Shown here one piece after another: positions 1-7,427 of a stretch of 19,614 bases of DNA. Both the position numbers and the translations under genes were made by a program. The stretch covers positions 1-19,614 of the forward strand of contig CAYRGZ010000033.1 in assembly GCA_964423785.1 (NCBI GenBank). The letters are read 5' to 3'. Under the pieces are notes generated by a model. The model did no database searches, was not told where the DNA came from, and was given only the letters and a program-made list of their open reading frames with translations. This stretch comes from S012-135 sp964423785 (GTDB lineage Bacteria; Desulfobacterota; Desulfobulbia; Desulfobulbales; S012-135). The number at the start of each line of letters is the position of its first letter. Position 1 is the stretch's first letter.

Positions 1-43
1 ACTTGGCGTGGATCCGCCAGCTGGCATCGAAGTGACCCTGTGA

Positions 44-280
44 GGGCTTACCTTTACCAAGCAAGGCCGCGAGACTCCCAATGCCCCGTGTACGGCGCTG
101 CTCGAAGAGGACGAGTGGAAGGCATTGGTCACATACGTCACCAAGATTCCCGTGGCTCCCGATCAGGCCCCTCCCCCCCTCGGAGAGGCCATGGTGATGA
201 TCGCCCAACTCGGTGGATATATGCCACAGAAAAATACTCATCCCGGCCCACAAACCACCTGGCGAGGCATGGCTGCTCTC
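44..280 (+). pseudogene. Decayed IS4/Tn5-type transposase C-terminal remnant
   Basis: The plus strand, in one frame after an in-frame TGA at 41-43, translates to a stretch that looks like the C-terminal dimerisation end of IS4/Tn5-type transposases. It begins with QGRETPNAPCTALLEEDEW. This is followed by an LGEAMVMIAQLGGY-type segment and then a PGPQTTWRGMAAL segment, which recall the family's 'EW..L', 'IAQLGGF' and 'WRG...L' motifs. The catalytic core is absent, upstream frames are broken, and after position 280 the similarity stops, so this is a fragment. The recognition is from memory of the family, without an alignment. It lies convergent to, and just downstream of, the minus-strand operon, where a mobile-element scar would mark one side of the gene cluster. 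No terminal inverted repeat or target duplication is visible. Confidence 0.6.
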
Positions 281-487
281 CCTGGATCAGAAGATGCCAT
301 GGAAGATACTCAGGGGATGCTTGCGGGCAGAGATGTTCCGTTCGTTGCGGAAGCGGAGGCGGACCCGTTGCCAGGAAATCTCGTCCAGGCAGCGCAAGGA
401 GGATGGATGGATGTGGTGTCGCTGATATCGTAGGCGACGACGTACCGTCTCGGTTCCGTGGCACGGGACGCGACCATGGATCCAGCC
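281..487. other. Non-coding stretch downstream of the operon
   Basis: Between the transposase remnant and the stop codon of the tubulin-like gene I see no convincing gene. Short frames exist on both strands, but their products are Arg/Pro/Ser-rich and resemble no family I know. A small imperfect hairpin (454-459 with 463-468) is too weak, and lacks a T-run, to call a terminator. The operon's 3' end is therefore undefined; termination could be Rho-dependent. Confidence 0.4.
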
Positions 488-3400
488 CTACCGTTCGATG
501 TACAGATTCCGAAAGATCTCGGCCCGGTCCCGTTCCGCCGGGGTGAGGACGTCCTCGTCGAGGAGGTTTTGGACTGCAGCCAGGCGCTCGTTCACCTCAC
601 GCCGGGAGAGTGCCCGGTCCAGCAGCCGCCGGCTGCACCAGGCGTGCAGGGCATGGTTGGCGGCGAACTCTGCCTCCCAATGAGTGTCGCTGCCGAAGAT
701 GTGGCACGGGATGTCGGCCTTCAGGATGTCCGCCCAGCGTACCGGTTTGGCAGCGGCGGCGCCGGGGGCGGGAGCCGCCGCCACGGGATCCTCCAGGCTC
801 CGCCGGACCGGCACCAGCCAGTATCGCGTCTTTTTCCCGGGCATGCAGAACCATACCGTCGCATTGACATCAAAGGTGTTCTCCCCGGTCGTTGGCAGCG
901 TGGCCGGCAGGTCGGAAACCGGCACCGGCGCGGAGGCCCCGAGGGCGTCCATCGCATCCCGTAGCCCGTCCAACGCCTCCTGGTCTTCGATCTTGTACAC
1001 CAGGCGCAGCCTGCCGAGGGCGCGCGGCACGTCCAGGAGTTGCGAGGAGCCGGGAAGCTCGACGAGTTCCTTTCCGGTCCTGCCGATCGCCTTGAGGATG
1101 CCCGCCCGTTTCATGGCGGTGCGGACACGCTTCCCGTCCACGTGGACCGGCGGCACGGTGTACGGCTCGGGCCAATCCTCGGCCCCGGCCAGCACGTGGG
1201 CGGCCTCACCCCGGTAACGCTGCTGCCAGTAAGCCCGGTGCCAGTTGCGCAGGTGGCGCAACTGGTTGAGCGAGAAACCGCGCAGAAAGGCGTACAGGGA
1301 GAGCTGGTGGGGATAGAGGCCGGCCATGGCGGCGGTGTTGGCAGGGACCAGGCCGTGGCCGACGATCTTGTCCGTCACGCCCTTCGGGCCGAGGAGGTAC
1401 CACGCAAGCCGCTCCGCGGCCGGTTGGGACTCGAGGTCCACGAAGTATCGGCCGTGCTCGCGGAGGAACCGCATCGTCCGGCCCAGCTCGCTGTCCGCGC
1501 CGGCGGCGGAATGGGGCAGGCAGTCCTCGAGGTCCAGGCGGAAGCGTTTCGTCACCTCGCCCCAGTCCAGGGTCAGGGTACGGCCGTCGTCCTGGTAGAT
1601 GCCGAGGGCGGCGCGGAAGGCGCCGGCCAGATCGGTGGCCAGGTCGGGGCCGTCCTTGCCGGCGTATGCCGGATCGTCGAGATAGGAACGCAGCAGATCG
1701 CGGCACCTGTTGCGAAAGGTTTTGTCCAGGCCCTGGCGCTTGACCTCTGCCTTGAGCCGGCCGTATATCTCCTCCAGCAGCCGTGGCCTGTGGGTGCGCT
1801 TGGGATAGAAGCGGGTGTTCTCGAACGAGGTGTAGAAGGCGGAGCCGTCGAAGCGGTGGTCGTGGAGCGCCTTCTCCTCCAGGGCGCGGGCCGTGGCGAG
1901 CAGGTCGCGCAGGCGGTCGAAGCGCGCCGTCTGTGCCTGGTGGTCGTCGAGCCGTTGGTCCCGGTACGCGCGCCAGGCGATATCGTGCGCCGTTCCCGCC
2001 GCGTCGCGGTCCCTGGCGATCTGCGGCAGTATTTTGTCGGTGAGCAGCGTGCGGAGGGCCGTGCTCACCTTCTGCCGGTAGTCGAGCAGGTCCAGCTTGC
2101 GGTCGGTGTCGATGAAGTCCTCCAGGGCCTCCTGGAGCAGGGAGCGTTCCGTCGCCGGGATGGTCTGGGGGGAGCCGAGCCAGCGGCCTGCCGTTTGCTG
2201 CCAGCATGCCAGCAATTCATCGACCTTCAGGGTGATGATGCCCTTGAGGCTCCAGGACTCGAGTTCGTTGCAGATGCGCTCGTAGTTCTCCTGCCGCCGC
2301 TGCCGCAGATCATCGATGGCGCCGGTGGAGGCGTCGATATCGTCCAGCACGTCCTGGAACCGGTCGGCGTAGCCCTGCACGATGTCGTGGAGCGCCCCGA
2401 GGATCTCCTGCCGGTTCTTCGCCGATCTGTATCGCTCGTCGAGGTGTCGCAGCAACTGTTCGTATTGCGCAAGAAAATCCTCCAGGAGACGTGAAGAGGC
2501 ATTCTCGATGGCCTTGGGATCGACGGCGCTCTTGATGTAGCGCTCCAGGGCCTCGAGAACCGCCTGCCGGCCTGATTCCAGGATCTCGTTTTCGTCTTCC
2601 GGGGTCTCGACTACCAGGGCCTTGTAGGGGAAGTACGTGCTGGCGGCGAGCTCTGCCGGCGACTCGCTCAGGGCCTTTTCGAGTTCGGGCAGAAGCAGGC
2701 GTTCCTCCCATGCCTTTCCCTCGTCCGTGGAGAAGAAGCCGTCCACGCCGGCCTGGTATCCTTCCTGCCGCAGGAAGTCGTCCTCCAGGGTGGCGTCGTC
2801 GGGGGCCGCGAGGCCGCCGCCGGCCAGTTCGCGTTCCTGGTCCCTGAGGAACTCGGCAACGAAGTCGTGGGTCAGCCGGTCGAAGAGGTAGCCCGCCGGC
2901 AGCTCGTAGTGGGCGGCGCCCAAGGCGTAATAGCGGGTCCTGCGGCATTCCGGGCGGTTGGCGGCGCCGGACGGGTGCCATTCTTGCCAGAGGGTGGAGT
3001 CGATGTCACGGGTCCAGAAATGGTTGCCGATCTCGCCGATGGAGAGCTGGAACAGGCAGTCGGAGACCAGTTCCGCCATGTCGATGCGTTTCTCCAGAGA
3101 AACCGGGCCGTCGGACACCGGGTTGTCCACGATGAAGACCCGATCGGCCAGGGCCTTGTCCGGCTGGTCGTTGAGCAGCGTAACCGAGAATCCGTCCGGG
3201 AATCTTTCCTCGTACACGCGGCCGGGCTCCAGGAGATGGTCCAGCTCCTTGAGGGCGGCGTACGAGTTGGCGGCCACCGCCGTGTCACCGCCGCTGGGGG
3301 CCCTGATGCAGGTCGGGGTGAGCAGGACCATGGAGAGGAAACAGGTGCGGCCCGGCCATTCGTTGTTCGCCCTTTTCCGCTGAAAGATGTCCCGGATCAG

Positions 3401-4027
3401 GGCCGCAACGGTCAGGAAATTGGCGGTCCCGGTCCCACCCCCCAGCGAGGTGACGACGTAGACGTAGAGGCGGTTGGCGTCCCGCAGCGTGTAGCCGTTG
3501 CCATAGCGGTCGGTGACGCTCTGGCGGGTGGCCGCCGCGGTGTAGAGCCCCTCGAGGATGTCATGCAGCCTTTGTTGCAGTCGGCTGGCCGCGTCGCCCT
3601 GGTAGAGCCCGAGGTGGCCGATGGGGCGGCAGGTGCCGGCGCCGGTGCTGGTGTCGCCCACCCGGTAGAGGCAGTCCGCCATGCCTGGATAACGGTCCGT
3701 GCCCGGAAACCAGCGCTTCACCTTTGGGGATGCGAGAAACGTTGCGTCCGCCCGGACGTTTATCCGGAAGCATTCGGGATCCTCCGCCAGGCTGAGTTGG
3801 TGTACCTCCGATTTTTCGAGCGGGGCCGTATCGATGGAGAGGAAGCGGGCGAAGGGGAACGGGTCCGGCCTGCCGTCGTCGAAGAACTGACGGTACCGGT
3901 TCTTCAGTTGGTTGATTATCGTGGAGCCGAAGCCGCCGCAGCCGACGAACAGGCTTGGGGCATAGCTGTTGGTCTCCGCCAGGTTGAACGCGTTGTCGAT
4001 CTCGGTGGTGGAAACTCGTGTCTTCAT
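488..4027 (-). CDS. Large bacterial tubulin-like GTPase (Tubulin_2 type)
   Basis: An 1179-aa protein with a tubulin/FtsZ-like nucleotide-binding N-terminus. Residues 27-37 (FVGCGGFGSTI) form the first glycine-rich loop. Residues 194-201 (SLGGGTGT) match the GGGTGTG tubulin signature that holds GTP phosphates. The length suits the large bacterial tubulin-like family (Pfam Tubulin_2) rather than FtsZ (about 380 aa). Residues about 480-730 are rich in Leu/Glu/Arg/Gln and look helical or coiled-coil. Residues 1081-1097 are an Ala/Pro-rich linker before a helical tail. The frame stays open 153 codons further upstream, but that part overlaps the membrane-protein gene and has unnatural Arg/Ser/Pro composition. 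I therefore chose the ATG at 4027, with a GAGG at 4039-4042 and 16 nt after the preceding stop. Family knowledge suggests GTP-dependent polymerisation or switching in the cytoplasm. Its role here is inferred, possibly as a filament or scaffold tied to the membrane protein encoded just upstream. Confidence 0.85.
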   Translation of the reverse strand: MKTRVSTTEIDNAFNLAETNSYAPSLFVGCGGFGSTIINQLKNRYRQFFDDGRPDPFPFARFLSIDTAPLEKSEVHQLSLAEDPECFRINVRADATFLASPKVKRWFPGTDRYPGMADCLYRVGDTSTGAGTCRPIGHLGLYQGDAASRLQQRLHDILEGLYTAAATRQSVTDRYGNGYTLRDANRLYVYVVTSLGGGTGTANFLTVAALIRDIFQRKRANNEWPGRTCFLSMVLLTPTCIRAPSGGDTAVAANSYAALKELDHLLEPGRVYEERFPDGFSVTLLNDQPDKALADRVFIVDNPVSDGPVSLEKRIDMAELVSDCLFQLSIGEIGNHFWTRDIDSTLWQEWHPSGAANRPECRRTRYYALGAAHYELPAGYLFDRLTHDFVAEFLRDQERELAGGGLAAPDDATLEDDFLRQEGYQAGVDGFFSTDEGKAWEERLLLPELEKALSESPAELAASTYFPYKALVVETPEDENEILESGRQAVLEALERYIKSAVDPKAIENASSRLLEDFLAQYEQLLRHLDERYRSAKNRQEILGALHDIVQGYADRFQDVLDDIDASTGAIDDLRQRRQENYERICNELESWSLKGIITLKVDELLACWQQTAGRWLGSPQTIPATERSLLQEALEDFIDTDRKLDLLDYRQKVSTALRTLLTDKILPQIARDRDAAGTAHDIAWRAYRDQRLDDHQAQTARFDRLRDLLATARALEEKALHDHRFDGSAFYTSFENTRFYPKRTHRPRLLEEIYGRLKAEVKRQGLDKTFRNRCRDLLRSYLDDPAYAGKDGPDLATDLAGAFRAALGIYQDDGRTLTLDWGEVTKRFRLDLEDCLPHSAAGADSELGRTMRFLREHGRYFVDLESQPAAERLAWYLLGPKGVTDKIVGHGLVPANTAAMAGLYPHQLSLYAFLRGFSLNQLRHLRNWHRAYWQQRYRGEAAHVLAGAEDWPEPYTVPPVHVDGKRVRTAMKRAGILKAIGRTGKELVELPGSSQLLDVPRALGRLRLVYKIEDQEALDGLRDAMDALGASAPVPVSDLPATLPTTGENTFDVNATVWFCMPGKKTRYWLVPVRRSLEDPVAAAPAPGAAAAKPVRWADILKADIPCHIFGSDTHWEAEFAANHALHAWCSRRLLDRALSRREVNERLAAVQNLLDEDVLTPAERDRAEIFRNLYIER

Positions 4028-4043
4028 CGTCGATGCATCCTCG

Positions 4044-5213
4044 TTAGAACATTTTTGTAAAGAACAAGAGGTAAAGGGCATAGAGGAACACCCCTGTCCA
4101 CAGGATGACGCTGCGCCGCGCCCGCGTGACCCGCCGGACGAGTTCCTCCCTGGACGGCGCCGGCACGGCGTCGATGAGCACCTTGGCGCAGGACAGGACG
4201 GCCTGCCGCCGGTCGGGCCGGAAGCGCCGCACCTTCCACGTCTCCTCGCGTTTCCCCCCGCCGTGCGGGAAGATCCAGGGGACCGTGACCGTGCCGTCCG
4301 CGACGGCGAGGCCGACGGGAGGGGAGTGGGAGGGATGGCCGTCCCTGGCAGGGGATGCGGTGCCGCCGCCCGTGAGGACCAGTTCGCCGTTGCGGATGGC
4401 CAGCGAGAACCGCGGGGTGTGTTCGCCGATGGGACGCTGGAGAAAATCCTGGAGGCGGCCCGGGGGCATGGGACCGGCGGCGGCATCGGCGCCCTCGGCC
4501 GGAACGGCCAGGGCCAGGCTGTCGCCGGCGAGCGGCGCGCCGCCCAGGCCCTTGGCCTGCTTGCGCGCGCCGAGGAAGACGGCCAGGGCCCAAAGCAGGA
4601 CGAGCCCTGCCGCAGCCGGCAGGAGTATGGTTATGAGGGTGTGCCGCGGCAGCCGTATGCGCAGCCAGATGGGGAAGGACAGGTCGCCGAGGGTGACGTC
4701 CAGCCGGGTGGCGAAGGTCATGCCGGGGTGGATCTGGCCCTGGAGCACGTGGGCGCGGTCGAAGACGATCCGGAGCCGCACGGGATCGGTGCCCCTGGCG
4801 GTCCCGTGGCGGCTGCCGCCCTCCTCGGGACGGATACTGAGCAGCGGATAGGGGCGGACGGCGTCCTGGATGCGCAGTGCACCGGCGGCTGCCGCATCCG
4901 CAGCGGCGTAGTCTTCTCCCAGGGCCGCGACGAGGTCGTGTTCGAGATAGACGGGGTTGGTGGCGACCCGCAGGACGCCGTCGAACGGGAAGTCGGGCGC
5001 CGCCGCGATGGTGATGGTCCGCTCCGGGTTGCGCCAGGGGACGAGACCGAGGAAGAGGACCGAGAAGTCGTCCGCCATGAACCGGAGGGTATGCTCCAGC
5101 GGGGCGGGCGGCAGGGAGGCGAGGGTGACGGTGGTGCCGCGGTCGAACAGCGGGCGGACGGCGGCCAGGAAGCCGGCGGCCAGGATGGCGAGGAACACGA
5201 GGACCTTGTTCAT
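4044..5213 (-). CDS. Three-helix membrane protein of unknown function
   Basis: A 389-aa protein I cannot assign to a family. A hydrophobic N-terminus (about residues 3-20) with only a Lys near the start looks like a signal anchor. A second helix lies at about 191-215 and ends in a positive stretch (GARKQAK). A third at about 367-387, preceded by RRVTRARR, closes the protein four residues from its end-like FTKMF. By the positive-inside rule, residues 21-190 would be periplasmic and beta-rich, and 216-366 cytoplasmic; the C-terminus would then be outside. The cytoplasmic part has beta-like segments (FSLAIRNGELVLTGG) but no motif I can name. It starts 3 nt after the stop of the exported vWA gene with no strong ribosome binding site, so translation is probably coupled. 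The tubulin-like gene follows after 16 nt. A likely role is a membrane receptor or anchor linking the exported vWA protein to the cytoplasmic machinery; this is inference from position and topology. Confidence 0.8.
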   Translation of the reverse strand: MNKVLVFLAILAAGFLAAVRPLFDRGTTVTLASLPPAPLEHTLRFMADDFSVLFLGLVPWRNPERTITIAAAPDFPFDGVLRVATNPVYLEHDLVAALGEDYAAADAAAAGALRIQDAVRPYPLLSIRPEEGGSRHGTARGTDPVRLRIVFDRAHVLQGQIHPGMTFATRLDVTLGDLSFPIWLRIRLPRHTLITILLPAAAGLVLLWALAVFLGARKQAKGLGGAPLAGDSLALAVPAEGADAAAGPMPPGRLQDFLQRPIGEHTPRFSLAIRNGELVLTGGGTASPARDGHPSHSPPVGLAVADGTVTVPWIFPHGGGKREETWKVRRFRPDRRQAVLSCAKVLIDAVPAPSREELVRRVTRARRSVILWTGVFLYALYLLFFTKMF

Positions 5214-5216
5214 GGT

Positions 5217-7427
5217 TCACTTTACCCGAAGTTTCAGTTTTTCCAGGGGCAGGCAGAGGCGCACGCGCACCGGCAGGCGGGTGGACCCCACGGAGAGCAG
5301 GCCGGCATCGAAGTCCTGGCAGCCGCCGTTCTTCCGCACCTCCTCCGGGTCGATGGCCGAGAGCGGGATACCCGCGTCCCGTTCCCGGCGGAACCGGAGG
5401 GCGATGAGGGCGTAGTCGCCCGGCTCGATCTCGGCGAGGTCCGCCGCCGGCTCGATCCCGCCCGTGCCCTTGCGCAGCACACCGGTTACCGTGGCTTCCA
5501 GGGTGCCCACCGCGGCGCCGCCCAGGCTCAGGCGGGCGCTCTTCAGGGCGAGCGGCTGGGCCGTTCGGGGGCCGGTGAAACAGGGGGAATAGGGATCGAG
5601 GAGCACGGCGTAGGCCGGGGCGATACCGCGCACGCCGTTCCGGTCGAAGGGATAGAAGGCGAGATCCAGGCGATGGACGGCCTCCTCGGCGGCGGCCTGG
5701 GGGTCCGGGAGGGGCCCGGCCGCCTGGTCCAGGGGGACGACCAGGAAGTGTGGGTCCTTCCGGTCCAGGGTCACCAGGCGGCGGCGGATCCGCAGGCTGG
5801 TGTCCCCGCTGCCGCTCTCGGCCATGGTCGCGGTGAGCGTGAGGGCGGTGGTGCCGGCGGGCAGGGGGATGCCGTCACCGGTGAAGGTCGTGCCGTCCCG
5901 GTCGGCCGTCAGTTCTCCCACGCTCTGGATGCCGGTCTTGCTCCAGAGCTGGTAGGCGACCGAGCGCAGGGGATAGGGTGTGCCGTCCTTGCCCCGCACC
6001 TGGAAGGTGAACGAGAGCGGATCGTTGCGGCAGAAGGCGGGGGTGCCGTCGTTGAGCACCCTCTTGGGTTCGCTCGTCAGCTCGAAGTGGGGCGAGTGGT
6101 GGCGGGCGGCGTACAGCTCCACGGTGACCGGCAGCGGCGCGTCCAGGCGGTTCTCTATCTCCACGCCGACCGACCGCCTTCCCCCGGCCTGCTGGATGGC
6201 CGAGACGGCGAGCAGGCTGGGGCGGTAGGCGTCTGCATGCCGTTTTTTAAGACGGTGGCTGATGGAATTATAGAAATTGGCGTTCTCCGGGGTGAGCACG
6301 ACGCCGTTGAGGCGCAGGAGGACCTTGCCGGGGGGGAGCGTCTTGCCGTGGTCCAGGAGCGGAATCGTCCTGGCCGAGAAATCGAAGCGCACCAGCACCC
6401 GTTCCGTGTTCCTGGGCAGCGGCAGGCTCTTGCGCCCTGTCCGGCCGGCGGGGATCTGGATCTGGAACTGGCCCAGGGAGAGGATGTTGTCCGGCATGAC
6501 GATGACCTGCCGGAGCACGTCCGTCAGCTCCCGCATCACCTCTCCGGGCCGGCTTCCAGCGGCGAAGACGCTGTTGGTGTGGCCGCCGCTGGCGAGGGTG
6601 ATCTCCTCCAGCAGCTCGGTTGGGGCGTCCTTGCCCCAGGCGAGGGCGTTGATCTGGACCGGACGGGATGCCAGCTCGTCCCGGAACCACCGGATGTCCA
6701 TCTCGGTGGTCAACCGCTGGTAGTGCTTGCCCGGGAAGTTGTCGTCGCTGGGATACCGGGAGGCGGGTTGCGACCGCTGCGCGGCGAGCTGCAGGTACTC
6801 CGTGGCGATATCGCCGTAGAACGGGTCGCCCGGCCAGGCATTGGGCCTGCCGTCGGTCAGGAGGATGATGACCGGTTCCAGACGGTACCGCCGTCCCTGG
6901 AAACTCACGGTGCGCGGCGCGCCCAACCGGTCGAGTTCCGTGGCCAGGGCGAAACGGTAGTCGGTGAGCATGCCCATGGGGGTCTCGGCCCTCTCCAGGT
7001 AGGCCTTCTTGCCGGGCCGCCGCTTGGGGTCGAAGTAGACCGCCCGCTCGCGCACGGCGCGGAAGGCATTGCCCAGAGGTGCCACCTCGTCCAGACGGCT
7101 GCCGAAGATGGAGAGGCCCACCTCGTTGGGGGGACCGGAAAGTTCGAGGATATCGGCGGTGAAGCCGGCCAGCAGGTGGCGCAGGCCATAGGGATCGGCG
7201 GGGCGGGAGACCGCGGACATGGAGTAGGACTCGTCCTGGAGGACGAGGACCCGGTAGCGGATCGGCAGTTGCCGGGCCTGGGGATCTTCGGCGTAGGCCG
7301 CCGTGCCGTGAAGCCATGCCAGAACGCAGGAGGCGAGCAGGAGGAGCGCCCGCGCGGCAGGGGACGCGGCGATGGGCTTCCGGGGAGCGGGTCGCGGGAC
7401 GGTCTGGGCTTGGGGATTACAGTTCAT
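5217..7427 (-). CDS. Exported vWA-domain protein
   Basis: A 736-aa protein with a long basic n-region (R13, R16, K17, R26), a hydrophobic core at 27-39 and a likely signal peptidase I site after TAAYA (residue 46). A lipobox-like LASC (31-34) is present, but too few hydrophobic residues precede it to favour a lipoprotein. The vWA domain spans about 57-310. Its metal-ion site (MIDAS) looks intact: D65, S67 and S69 in DESYS, a candidate Thr at 149 and D192 in LLTDGRPN. This implies divalent-metal-dependent ligand binding. Residues about 320-736 look like several beta-sandwich segments; no C-terminal membrane helix is seen. The frame is open upstream, but the ATG at 7427 is chosen because the signal peptide begins there and its ATGA overlaps the previous stop. 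It is the only clearly exported member of the locus and probably pairs with the membrane protein encoded next. Confidence 0.85.
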   Translation of the reverse strand: MNCNPQAQTVPRPAPRKPIAASPAARALLLLASCVLAWLHGTAAYAEDPQARQLPIRYRVLVLQDESYSMSAVSRPADPYGLRHLLAGFTADILELSGPPNEVGLSIFGSRLDEVAPLGNAFRAVRERAVYFDPKRRPGKKAYLERAETPMGMLTDYRFALATELDRLGAPRTVSFQGRRYRLEPVIILLTDGRPNAWPGDPFYGDIATEYLQLAAQRSQPASRYPSDDNFPGKHYQRLTTEMDIRWFRDELASRPVQINALAWGKDAPTELLEEITLASGGHTNSVFAAGSRPGEVMRELTDVLRQVIVMPDNILSLGQFQIQIPAGRTGRKSLPLPRNTERVLVRFDFSARTIPLLDHGKTLPPGKVLLRLNGVVLTPENANFYNSISHRLKKRHADAYRPSLLAVSAIQQAGGRRSVGVEIENRLDAPLPVTVELYAARHHSPHFELTSEPKRVLNDGTPAFCRNDPLSFTFQVRGKDGTPYPLRSVAYQLWSKTGIQSVGELTADRDGTTFTGDGIPLPAGTTALTLTATMAESGSGDTSLRIRRRLVTLDRKDPHFLVVPLDQAAGPLPDPQAAAEEAVHRLDLAFYPFDRNGVRGIAPAYAVLLDPYSPCFTGPRTAQPLALKSARLSLGGAAVGTLEATVTGVLRKGTGGIEPAADLAEIEPGDYALIALRFRRERDAGIPLSAIDPEEVRKNGGCQDFDAGLLSVGSTRLPVRVRLCLPLEKLKLRVK

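Noticed and set aside
454..468. Hairpin after the tubulin-like gene as an intrinsic terminator
   Set aside because: In the transcribed sense the stem is only about four sound pairs with a 3-nt loop, and no T-run follows.
4028..4486. A 153-codon upstream extension of the tubulin-like gene
   Set aside because: It overlaps the membrane-protein gene in another frame and has Arg/Ser/Pro-rich composition typical of a shadow frame; the start at 4027 sits just after the previous stop with a GAGG ahead of it.
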